Assembly: GCA_027475525.1 (NCBI GenBank)
Contig: JAMWFC010000073.1
Span: 893,791 to 957,790 of the forward strand
DNA: 64,000 nucleotides
Origin: Macrolepiota albuminosa
Taxonomy: Eukaryota; Basidiomycota; Agaricomycetes; Agaricales; Agaricaceae
Direction: 5' to 3'
The position numbers and the translations under genes are program-made. The notes below the pieces were generated by a model. It saw only the letters and a program-made list of their open reading frames with translations. It was not told the origin of the DNA and made no database searches. Shown one piece after another: positions 21,642 to 32,300 of the stretch; within the stretch, counting starts at the first letter, position 1, and the number at the start of each line of letters is the position of its first letter.

Positions 21642-24527
21642 ATGCAAATTTCAAACAGGGAAACAATGAGTAATCCCATACCTGCAGTTTCCACTGACGG
21701 CGGGTGGAATGTCCACGATCTATGGGGAGACCCAGCAGACACCCAGGACACGTCAGCGACCAATGCGGGTCAGGCGAGACCGAAGGCTCAAGACCGAGGT
21801 CGGAGCACCGACCTGACCAGGAACAAAGGCGAGGCCCGGAGAGCTGAGAGCTCACAGCAGGACAGTCAGCAACGTCTCCAGGATAAGATGCCAGGGGGAT
21901 TAACTCCCCCAGTTATGCAGCTGCCAGGAGGACTGCAACGGTCTAGCTCATCCAAAGGGCCCCCTGAGGACGGCCAACAGTTGACAGGCGCCTATGGTGC
22001 CCCAGGAGACACCGAATTGTCGGTACGGGCTGGGAAAGCTTTCCCTTCAAACTGGAGTAGTGGGACCAGGCGGCCCACAGTGGGCCCAATGCCTTCTAAG
22101 ATAGCAGAAGCCCACATAGAAGAGGTACCGGAGGAGGCTGCGAGCCCTGAAGTGTCCCATGCGGAAAACCAATTCCCACGCACACCAGCGGTAGAGGAAG
22201 CTCAGGAGGTTGTAGAGCTTCCAGAGGAGGTGATTGAGTTGTCAAGTGACGACGTCGGAGCAGAGGAGCAGCGGCTGAAAACCGTGTACACCGTGTGCTT
22301 GCAGGTGTTCTGGGACTTGCACCCAGAGGTGATGAAATACACCACCCAAGCGCAACTCGAGCGCTACGCGTCAGCACATATAGTAGCACTTAGACGACAA
22401 GGGCACGAAGTGCCCAATGTATTCAGTACGAAATATACTGATTTGATGGTGAGAGTGCTCACTATGGAGCTGCAAATGTATGTGCAGCGTAAGGCCACAC
22501 GGCAATCGGGGGTCTCGACCCCCTGGAGCCACACATCCAAGGAATGCTCAGCACAACGCAATCAAGACGTCGGAATCGAGCTAGTGGAAGCACTAGCACG
22601 GGCACAAGAAGTGCCCAAAGTAAGACCGGTGAGTACTTTTTATACTCCAGCAGGACAAGGGTGGCGTGAGGAGCCCCCGCACATGCATAACCAAGACCGT
22701 AGGACAGATATGTCAGGTCCGGATGGGCACGATAGTACTGTGCTCAAAGTGGAGAGCGAGGCATCTGTGATGCCGCGCGTGCCCATGGCCAAAACGTTGA
22801 GCGACAGAGTCGCGTATCAACGCATGCGCAATGGCGACCTCAGGACTAAGGGACAATCCCTTATCAACAATCAGGGCATCATATTCAAGGGCACTAAGCC
22901 CATTGACAAGATGCATTGTCAATTTGTCACGCAGGGTCAGGAGAATCAAGCTTCTCCAGGTCCAGGGCGGCGCAATGATCATGATTGAGGAGACTTCCTC
23001 GATCGAGATGGCGCCACGAGACGTGATGTCCCTGGTAACAGCCGGGATGACAGCCCTGGGTCGATTCCTTGAGACAAGGGCAATTATGCCCACAGTCGAG
23101 GAGGCTCGGGATGTCCTCCGCAAGGTGGACGAGGGAAGTCGCTTCCCCAAGCCGCTGATTTGGCGACTAGATCCCCAGGTCAGCGGGAGGCCATTCGAAT
23201 GCATCGTGAAGCCATGCACAATTGCCTGCATTGAGTAGTTGATGATGCCCTGGGCGTAACCTTACGGTTACCAGATGGAGTGAAGCTGCATAAAGCAGAC
23301 AGTAGGCATATTTGCGCCTATACAGGCACGTCCAAGTTCAGCGACCTGGAAGATTGGGCGATGGATGTATGCACCCATCTTGCCATGTGCTTATACGGAG
23401 GTGACCGTATGGAACGAGAACGAATCTTTGTTCTGCCTGAGTTCTTGGCTGAAGAGGCCATGGGTTGGTTTCGACGGGCAGTATTGCACGTCAACCGTGT
23501 CCAATATGACTGGACATTCAAAGGAGTCCTTACTGGACTGTACGATCGATTCGTACACCCCTCAACGCTCCAGGATGCACGGCGGGACTTCCAGTCCGCC
23601 AAGTACACCGAGAAGTTGGGGGTACAAGGGTTCTATGATACCCTTAATGACCATGCCCAGAACATGGCTGTTTACCCGGACGGGTATACAATGCTTGAAA
23701 CGTTCTTGGATGGCATTCCAGCAGACATGCACCGCTATTTGATACGTGAGGATGGATTGTCCCCAGAAGTCAACGATGTGGAAGAATTTGTGGCATATGC
23801 CATCCAGTATGAGCAGTCTCTGAAGACTGCTAACCACTACAAACACCGGAGTGGACACAAAGGGGGACCCAGGCGACTACCGCCTGGTGGGACACCCTCA
23901 CGGGGTCAGCATGTAGGGACCTTCTTGGCCAAAAAGACCAATTTGGACCGTGACTGCAACACGTGGTTTGTTGTATGCAGAACCCCTGCTGCAAACCGAG
24001 GGCGGAGCTGCCCACGCCCAGAGCAGGTGCTGGACGGAGAACGTCCTAAACCAAGGCCGGACTTCAAGCCAGCCAACCCACCGGGGCAGGCAGGGACTTG
24101 TTTCGCGTGTGGCCAACCAGGCCACTACGCTACCAACTGCCCTGCGAAGCCAGGTACCCCGAGGAAGGGGTATACACCCCGCGCCCACCTTCGAGCTGCA
24201 CATACTGCAGCTGCGAGTGGGAGTGATGGAGACGTATCTGCCGAATCTGAGGCAGAGCACCCCACAAACGACCAGGAGCCCCCAGAGGAGGCATCGGGCG
24301 CCGAGCCCGAGAGTGTGGTTGTGGAGGGGGAGGAGTATGTCAGAGTCGACGTATATGACAACGCCTACGACAATGAGTACTACAGTCGCGACAGCGACTC
24401 CAAGTGCCTAGCGGCGATGACAGATTGGCCATCCACAAATGATCCCAAACGGAATAACGTGGTTCGGATGAAGAAGGTGACTCTTCGTCGTGCAGAGGGC
24501 ACTTTACAGCGCCCTATATTGAAATGA
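21642..24527 (+). pseudogene. Gypsy A gag with CCHC knuckle
   Basis: Begins at ATG 21642 (MQISNRETMSNP). A long disordered, Pro/Glu-rich N-terminus precedes the capsid-like retrotransposon gag segment (EDWAMDVCTHLAM, LPEFLAEEAMGWFRRAVL, DARRDFQ, 23340-23700) and the knuckle CFACGQPGHYATNC near 24099-24140. Stops: TGA 22986-22988 (CGA in copy A2), a stop near 23235, and TGA 24525-24527 (CGA expected). Homologous to B gag. No catalytic function; it would form the virus-like particle shell. Confidence 0.88.
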
Positions 24528-24929
24528 GCAGACAAGGAGTGCCTGGTCTTGTATGTGGACGTAGACGGCCACAAGGCATGGACCCTATGGGACTCTGGAA
24601 GTACTACATCGGGCATAACGCCCCAGTTCACCCATGTGTACAGAATATCCGTGCAGGAGTTGGATACGCCATTGGCATTACAGCTGGGCACCGTAGGGAG
24701 CCGAGCCATGGTACAGTATGGGACAAATGTGAATGTCCAAATGCCGGGCTCACGTAGCCGGGAATACATGGATGTAGTGAACTTTGATTGCTACGATATG
24801 ATACTGGGAATGCCATTCATGCGGCGTAATAAAGTCATATTAGACTTTGACCATTGTCAGGTGCTAGTGAATGGGAAAGTGATTCCAGCCGAGCGAGCTA
24901 CAGCAGACGATACGGATAATTGTCTGTGA
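24528..24929 (+). pseudogene. Gypsy A retropepsin-like protease
   Basis: Contains LWDSGSTTSGITP (active-site Asp with DSGS) and DMILGMPFM. Nearly identical to the A2 copy. The frame closes at TGA 24927-24929 after NCL; a further in-frame TGA (followed by CTTGG) at 24966-24968 aligns with the UGA-CUA stop of element B, after which the pol leader VPTMEDGEEE resumes in the same frame. Confidence 0.85.
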
Positions 24930-25604
24930 CGTCATTGCACTATGGAGAAATGCAAGGACTCTCCATGACTTGGCCGGTGCAGAGTGCCGACCATGGAGGA
25001 TGGGGAGGAGGAAGTGCAGGCTATGCCTGGACTGAGCGCAGACCACAACGTGGTAATGATGAGCAAGGAGGAGTATCAAGCCTCCAAGAGGAGCAACGAG
25101 CAAATAATTGCTCCTGAGATTTGAGGCACAAGGCCTCCAGACAAACGCCATCAAAAGGTGAGATGACGGGAGGACTCAGTGGATGTATGTCCACCTACGT
25201 CCTCACAAGTCAAGTTGGAAGACTTGAAAGACAGCATCCGAGAGGTGGAAGCCTCAGAAGAGGGGGACACACGGTCCCTATGGGAGCGACCAGCCCCCCT
25301 GCCAGAGTACGACTGGGCATACGACCTCCGAATGCCGCAAGAGTGGAACGAGCTGGTGGCAGCCATGTGTGCGCAAAATGCGCACCAGAGACGGATGACC
25401 GTCAAACCAGCGTATCGTCAGCCAGCCTCGGACGAGGTGTCCGTAGCGTACTCACTTGTACGTGAGGGAAGAAGCCTCGTGGCTTTTAAGGCAGCAGCAG
25501 CAGATTCTCCGCTGAGACTACATATACCCGATGACAGTGTCAATCAAGTGCTCGCCATGCGCGAGCAGTATGCGCCGCCGCCTCGGCCACCCTCAGAGAC
25601 AGTA
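24930..25604 (+). pseudogene. Gypsy A pol leader before RT
   Basis: Poorly conserved, acidic region between protease and RT (VPTMEDGEEEV, then VCPPTSSQVKLEDLKD and EWNELVAAMCAQNAHQRR), same order as in A2 and B. It stops abruptly at PPSETV, where A2 continues into the RT domain: from here about 2.4 kb of pol is missing. Confidence 0.8.
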
Positions 25605-25947
25605 CCATTGTGAGTGATTGTGACTCAAAGTTCACATCTCAGTGGTGGAGGGAACTCCACAAACTGCTAGGAGCTCGACTCCTCATGTCGACGTCCTTCC
25701 ATCCTCAAACGGATGGGCAGACAGAGCGGGCTAACCGCAGTATAGGTCAAATTCTGAGGGCAGTTGTTTGCCCTGACCAACAGGACTGGGTGGACTGGTG
25801 TCCACTCACTGAGTTCGCAATTAATGCGAGTATCTCAGATACCACAGGGTATGCACCCTTTGAACTCAACAGAGGGTACTTGCCCTCCATGCTGCAGGAA
25901 GTTTGTGCTGATACGGTAGCTCACAGCGGAGTTGTCGAGTTTGCCAG
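25605..25947 (+). pseudogene. Gypsy A integrase, 5' fragment
   Basis: Restarts inside the integrase core at TIVSDCDSKFTSQWW (second catalytic Asp; RDS has become CDS), with DGQTERANRSI containing the catalytic Glu, and LTEFAINASISDTTGYAPFEL. It is cut at VVEFA by the insertion of element B (TSD GCCAG at 25943-25947); the rest follows at 47516. Confidence 0.9.
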
Positions 25948-26139
25948 TGAAACAATGTCAAGTATAAGATTTAGCCTTACGGTCACACCAACAGAACCAG
26001 ATCGATATTCGATTCTAGTACTACGAGTATGACAGTAAAATTGGCTGCCTTATGTAAGGCAGCCAGCATGTATGTAGAGTAATAATAATTAATTAATATA
26101 AGTGTATATTAATTAACTAACTAAGTATTATCTGTTACA
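25948..26139 (-). repeat. 3' LTR of gypsy B
   Basis: 192 bp; on the minus strand TGTAACAGAT...TTGTTTCA. Contains a perfect hairpin TTGGCTGCCTTA/TAAGGCAGCCA. Three differences from the partner LTR, all CpG transitions. Confidence 0.95.
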
Positions 26140-26185
26140 TGCCCCCCTTTGAGACTGGTACCCAGTCTCGATGTAAGGGGGGACA
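26140..26185 (-). promoter_or_regulatory. Polypurine tract and adjoining stem-loop of B
   Basis: On the minus strand AAAGGGGGGCA abuts the 3' LTR, giving the plus-strand DNA primer. Just upstream, GAGACTGG/CCAGTCTC (26151-26169) forms a perfect 8-bp stem. A has the same arrangement (51451-51485). Confidence 0.7.
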
Positions 26186-26331
26186 CGTTTTTGTCCGGGT
26201 CACTAATTAAGTCAATGTGGAGGATCGCTGATCCTCCACGGCTCAAAAATGTCCAAGTCATCTGTCAAAAAATACAACGCCGACGTTAACCGACAGTATG
26301 AATTGAAAAGGAGATGAGCCGCCTACGAAAT

Positions 26332-27993
26332 TCACGCAGACGGCAGACGCGACAACTCGCAAGCCGTATCAATCCTCATCTCAGTGTCGATGTTAACCGA
26401 GGATGATGAGGCAACAGGACCCAACGATGTTGAGGCTGTAGGAGCCTGAACTGACGTGGAAGGGGGTGACGGAGAGGAGGGATAGGGCCCGTGTCGAGAG
26501 CGGCGTTGCCATAAGTCTCGACGATTGGGGTTCATCCCCACCGGATAATACAGTCCACTTTCAAGGTACTCATGACCTTGATCGGATTCGCGGGCGAGCA
26601 GTGCGTGGAGACAAATCATATCATCGTCCGTGGGCAATCGCCAATCGTCCCATCGTGCGATGGCTGCGGGCTCTCCATAGAGGTCCAGTTGACAATGACG
26701 TTCATTGTCGACCTCACGGAACTAGTCAATGGAGGCAGTGGCCGCAAGGAACTGGTTTTCGAGGTAGACCACGCCAAAGGTATAGGTGTGGTCCACCCAC
26801 TCGATAGGTACGCGGTTGGCTATCATAGCCCGTAGCACGTCAGCATCGGTGATGTTGACGGCATTAGCCGCGTCGAAGTACGGGGGTCGGAACTGGACGT
26901 CAGTCCAGCTCATGGGTACGAATGGGTTGCTTGGGTTGGCGGCATCGTAGGCTAACAGCCTTGCAAAGCGTCCCCGAGCTCTTCCCAAAGGGGACAGTCC
27001 ACGCGTCAGGGCATGGCCCAGCAGAGTACGCCAGTGAATGCGGTAAGCCCGATCCACTGCAATGCCGTATACCGAATTCATCATCCCTGGTCGACAGAAG
27101 TAGAGAACGTTCTGTGCCAGCTTGTCCAGATCGAAGGTGAAACGTACACCTTCGGAATCAAACCCGGAAAGCGTAAAAAACGGTCTTCTGGCTCGGTCCT
27201 TCCATCGCAGGTACCCGTCTGGGGTCGGCATGACCGCGATGTTCATGTGGCGGGATGATAGATCCAGAGGGGGCGAAATGTGCTCGTACTCTGGTGAACA
27301 CACCAGAGTCATCATCCTATTCCTCACCGACGTATAATAGTTGATACTGATGCGCTGAAACTCGCGCAACAGATAATAGGCCTCAGTGCGCAAAGACACT
27401 GACATAAACTTATTCTGCGAAAGCTCATAAAGCTTTCGCAATTGCTGGAGATTCATCGGGAATCCCCTCGGTACCACTCGATTCAACTCCTTCGAGGTAT
27501 GGTAATACCTCTCTCCCTTTTCTTCCTCGTGTGCCTTCGCGGCCAAGGCTTCATCGCTCACAAATACTGTATTGGTGAGCCGGGAGTAGTAGAAATGGCG
27601 GTCGAGTGCCCCGCCGTAGAACCAGTTGGACCGCTCCACCAGCGTCCCGCTGACAAACACCCCGAGGCCATCAGGAATACGGCCTGTGGCCTGCTCCTCC
27701 CGGTCTTTATCGACCTTTGCCTGCCGGGCGGCCTCGTGCTTCCTCCGAGCCTCTTTTTTGTGTTTCTTGTCTAAACGCACTCGGCGTTTAGCGGGGGTTT
27801 CTCCTTCCGAGGGGGTCTCATCTGATGACTCCCCATAATCACTCCCGTCGCTCGGTTCATTTAGACCGAGCGCATCCAACGTTAAGAGTCGCCCTTCGAC
27901 CTCGGCGTCTGTCCTCGTGTCCTTTATGGGGACCGCGGACGCATATGCCCTCAGTGGTGCCTCAAACTGCACCACTGCTCCGAACCGCATCAC
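26332..27993 (-). pseudogene. Gypsy B ORF4, conserved unknown accessory protein (one stop)
   Basis: About 553 codons from ATG 27993 to a stop at 26332, interrupted by TAG at 26722-26724. Not recognised. Homologous to A ORF4 over most of its length: PDGLGVFVSGTLVERSNWF, LTNTVFVSDEA, PRGFPMNLQQLRKLYE, QNKFM, then VYGIAVDRAYRIHWRTLLGHAL, ADVLRAMIANRVPIEWVDHTYTFGV. Similarity resumes after the stop (YGEPAAIARWDDW). The tail is Pro/Ser-rich. No signal peptide or membrane segment, so it is not an obvious envelope protein. It starts 15 nt after the ORF3 stop, a two-cistron arrangement kept in A. Confidence 0.8.
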
Positions 27994-28008
27994 AACTCTG
28001 TCTGCTCC

Positions 28009-29142
28009 TCACGGGACATCCGCTCCGAACTCCACTTCCGACAGGACCACCTCATCCTGCTGCTTCGCCCCTGACTGCTGGGAAGGTGCATGTGTTGACG
28101 AGGACAGTCCTCGTAAACTATTGTCAACCTCCACCAGCTCGTCATGTAACTCGGTCGGGCTCGGAGTGAGTTCTCCAGATTCCCGCACCCCAACTTCCGG
28201 TCCTGCATCACGCGCTCTGAGGCGTTTCGCCTCAGGTAGCTCCTCCGATGACGACGGACGCTTCTTCATAGCGTTCGTGAAGGTTTTGATAGTATTGTCG
28301 TTACGCTGCTGCAGCATAACGATCTCATCCAACAGCCCCGTAATCACCACCTGAGCCACTGGATCCACTAAAAACGCAGACTCCGGTGGCACTCGCTGGC
28401 CGGCAGATATGAGGCGTCTCCAGACTGCCTCTGCCTGAGGGTCCAACACCTCTGACGGCGTTCCGATCTCTCTTCCTTTTCCTTTCTCCGCGTACGATAA
28501 GCGCCGCGGAGATGGTGCACGATGGGGTGACGGAGAAGCTCGTCGAGGCAGTGTTCGAGGTCGGGGTTGACCTCGATTTTGTGTCCTCGGTGCCTGCTCA
28601 TCCCGTCTGTGCCCAACCATTTCCCGAGGCCCGCCTCCTCGTGCCCTGGTACTCCTCGGAGGCGATTGCCTCCGGTCTCTTCTATACGTCTCTCGCGGGG
28701 GCGGCGTCCTTTCTCGCTGTCGTCGAGGTTGCACCACCTCGCCCTTTACTTGCTGTTGACGCCCCGCATCATCGTCCACGTCCATGGGTGCTACCTGTGG
28801 TGCAGTTAGTGCTTTCTCATCCGAAAGGAGTGTACTTGCACTCTGGGTCTGCGTCTGCTGCATCGGCATTGGCATTCCCCACATAACCTGTCCCCCCATC
28901 TGCTGTCCAGGACCAGCTGGTCCTGGGAAATACGGCATCTGGAAGAACGGCGGGTAAAACTGCGGAGGTTGTCCAAATTGGGCTGGGTTCTGCCCAAACT
29001 GGGACACCACTGGATACGACGCCACAGTCGGCGTCGTTACAGGCTGCTGAACGCTTTGCTGGGGGCGATCCCCCCCTCCTCCAGAACCCTGTGGGTTCTG
29101 AGGCTGCTGCTCACTGGCCGTACGCTGGTGAGGGTACGACAT
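28009..29142 (-). CDS. Gypsy B ORF3, low-complexity Q/P and R/S-rich protein
   Basis: 377 residues, no stop. Residues 1-110 are rich in Gln, Pro, Gly, Phe, Tyr (FGQPPQFYPPFFQMPYF), prion-like in composition. Residues ~130-230 are Arg/Ser/Pro-rich (RRQRERTPPPRE, RRDRRQSPPRSTRARGGG). Residues ~240-300 form a probable helical segment (AEAVWRRLISAG..VVITGLLDEIVMLQQRNDNTIK). The last 80 residues are acidic. A ORF3 has the same layout with other residues. Inference only: RNA binding or condensate formation in the particle. It starts 235 nt after the pol stop. Confidence 0.75.
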   Translation of the reverse strand: MSYPHQRTASEQQPQNPQGSGGGGDRPQQSVQQPVTTPTVASYPVVSQFGQNPAQFGQPPQFYPPFFQMPYFPGPAGPGQQMGGQVMWGMPMPMQQTQTQSASTLLSDEKALTAPQVAPMDVDDDAGRQQQVKGEVVQPRRQRERTPPPRETYRRDRRQSPPRSTRARGGGPREMVGHRRDEQAPRTQNRGQPRPRTLPRRASPSPHRAPSPRRLSYAEKGKGREIGTPSEVLDPQAEAVWRRLISAGQRVPPESAFLVDPVAQVVITGLLDEIVMLQQRNDNTIKTFTNAMKKRPSSSEELPEAKRLRARDAGPEVGVRESGELTPSPTELHDELVEVDNSLRGLSSSTHAPSQQSGAKQQDEVVLSEVEFGADVP

Positions 29143-29376
29143 GGTATCACAAAAAAAAACGTCGACGTGTCGGTGGGAAAAAACACATTAAATTCCCCAT
29201 CATCAGGTTACATAACCTGATCCGACCCTCTCCTCCGCATCATGATCCGTGTTATCTCATCAGATAGATCAACTTCCATCTTATCTATCTGGACAACTTG
29301 TGATCCAACCAGGATCAGATACTCAGGCGATCCGAGATCTGACTGATCCAGCCTTCATCTTATCACTGCCATCAAT

Positions 29377-32300
29377 CTAAGCACGTGAGCGCTTAGCAAG
29401 CTGATTTGGGCGCTTCATGCCCTGCAGTTCTAAGTACCAATCCAATGCTGCCAACTTGGCACATGTGTGGTACGACTCCCATGTCGTATCACCTGCACTC
29501 CACCGCACCTCGAATTCGAGGTGCGTTCCTTCCTGCCACCGATGGCCCAGGATGTCCTCGACGAACCATTCTTGTTCGTCACTGGCACCGAAATCATATG
29601 GCTCGGGAGTCACCCGATTAGGGAACATAGCATCATCGTTTGCGTTATACCGCCTAAGTAACGATACGTGGAACTTAGGCACAATCCGACGTGCTTGCAG
29701 AGCTGCAGGCAGCTCCAGGACATAGTTCGACGTGCTTGGTTCCGCGACCAAGACTCTGTATGGTCCAATGAACTTTGGACACAGCTTTCTCGCTCTTCCT
29801 TTCGGAAGATTCAAGTTCTCCGTCGACAGGTACACTAACGTCCCGGGCGTTAGTTCTGGTTCCTCACTTCGCCTATCATTTGCATGTCGTGCCTGTACAA
29901 CACGCGCGGCAATGATTGCATCGTGTGCATTGGCTAGATTCGCCAATGCTTGCTGTGCAAAGTCCTTTACCCCTTTGTGAACGGCTCCGTCTGCCTTTAG
30001 TTCGCGCAGCATGGAGGGCATGTACCCTCCATTGAGCTCGAACGGTGCATATTTCGTGGTCTCAGACACGCTCGCATTGATCGCGAACTCAGTTAGCGGT
30101 ATTCTATCCACCCAGTTGCGTTGGTCCGGTCGGACCACCGTACGAAAGATCTGGGCAATACTTCTATTCGCTCGCTCTGTCTGTCCATCCATCTGCGGAT
30201 GAAACGAAGTAGACATGAGTAGTTTAGCTCCCAGGAGCTTGTGAAGTTCTCGCCACCAGTGAGATGTAAACTTGGTGTCTCGATCGCTCACGATCGAACT
30301 TGGAAGGCCATGTAGCCTTACAATCTCCTTCAAGTAGATCCAGGATAACGCGGACGCCGTAATGGTTGTGTGCACTGGTATCAGATGTACCATACTCATC
30401 ATTCGGCAAATGACCACCCAAAGGTAGTTATACCCTTTGGACTCGGAGAATGGACCAACAAAGTCCATTCCAATGGAGTCCCACGGCTTTGTCGGGATGG
30501 GCAGGGAATGCAACTTCTCTGCTGGCTTCCTATTGCTGGTCTTCGACCGCTGGCAGGCCACGCAGGTCTGGCAGAACTGCATCACTTCTTTCTGCATCTG
30601 AGGCCACCAGTACCACTGCCTCAGGTATTCCAGTGTTTTGTTGGTTCCAAAGTGACCAACAACCTCATGAGCTTGAGTGACAACCTTAGTGAGCAGTGCT
30701 CGGTCGCGTGGTAAGCACACCACGTCGTGTCCTCGAACATTCGTTATCCGGACTAGTCCGTTCTCATCCACGCTGAAGCGTGGATGGGCGTCTGCATTCT
30801 GCCGGATTTCCGTGTAGAACGCATCGCGTCTATAGCCCCTCATCACCTTCTGGAGGTACTCATCGGTTTGAGGGACAGGAGGGTTACAATACTCTCCTGT
30901 AGGCGATAACGCGTCAGCGAGCGTCATGTTGTGGCTATCCGGTCCACAACTGCTTCCAGTCTCACTTTGGTGTGGCTTTGTCGCCTCCTTTTGCTGAGCC
31001 TGCTCTAGTTGCTCAGCCTCTATGTCGCGGCCCTCTTGCCACTCTTGCAGTCGTCGACTGCGTCTCAGTTCGGTAGCTTGCATAGCCCGCAGCTCGACCA
31101 CATGCTCCTTCACCTCTCTGTAACGATGATACGGAAGATCATCGCCATGAGGATCAATGCGAATATCCGCATCGACGTATTCATGCGTATCATGGTGTTC
31201 GCCTGCTCTATTGCTCTCGAAGTACCTCGAGAGACAGTCTGCCACCTTGTTCAGTTCGCCTTTGACATATGTGATGTCAAAGTTGTAGCGAGACATATAG
31301 TCAATCCACCGGCGTTGCCGGGGGGACAACGTTGCTTGAGTCTTGAAGAACTCAAGTGCTTTATGGTCGGTAATGATGTGGATCTTATATCCCATCAATT
31401 TATCTTCCCACTTAAGTAGCGCCTCAAGTATCGCCAGCGTTTCAAGCTCATGGACCGCATAATTCTGTTGGGCCGAGGTGAACTTCCTCGACATGAACCC
31501 TGCAGGCCGACAATTTTGCCATGAGCTTCCCTGGCCGTACATTGCACCTACTCCGGTCTTTGAGGCATCACAGATGAGCCAAATCGGCTCATCACGTCGG
31601 GGATCTATGGGACGAATGACTGGTGTCTTTGAGCAGATCCTCTTGATCATCTCAAAACATCGTTGATGTATAGGTCTCCATATAAATAGAGCACCATTCT
31701 GAGTAATAGACATCATCGGTCCAGTATATGCTGTTATATCCGGCAGACAATTGCCGATATAGTTCACTAGTCCCACGAATCTTTGCACATCATTATAGTT
31801 ACGAGGCACACGCCATTCGCGTATGCGATCGATTTTGTCCTGGTCAGGGTGAATACCCTGACTATCAATCTTGTGTCCGAGGCAATCCACTGTCTCGGCA
31901 TATAGTTCGCATTTCTTCCACTTGAGGTATAGCAAGTTAGACCTCAGTTGCTCGAAAATGACACGAAGATGCTCTTCGTGTTCTTCGATTGAATCGGAGT
32001 ATATGAATATGTCGTCCAAATAGATATGGACGAACCTCCCGATAACATCCCGGAAGATGGAGGTCATCAACCTCTGAAATGTCGCAGGAGCATTGCAATC
32101 TCCTATCTGCATAATGTTGCTCACATATGTTCCCGTGATTGACGAGAACACTGTCTTTGGGATATCAGACAAGCGAATTCTCACTTGCTCATACGCATCC
32201 GTCAGGTCAATTTTCGACCTGAACTTTGCTCTCGCCACATCTTCTCGAATCACTTCCTGATCCGGAAGTGGCGTCACGTCCTTCACGGTGTTGTCATTGC

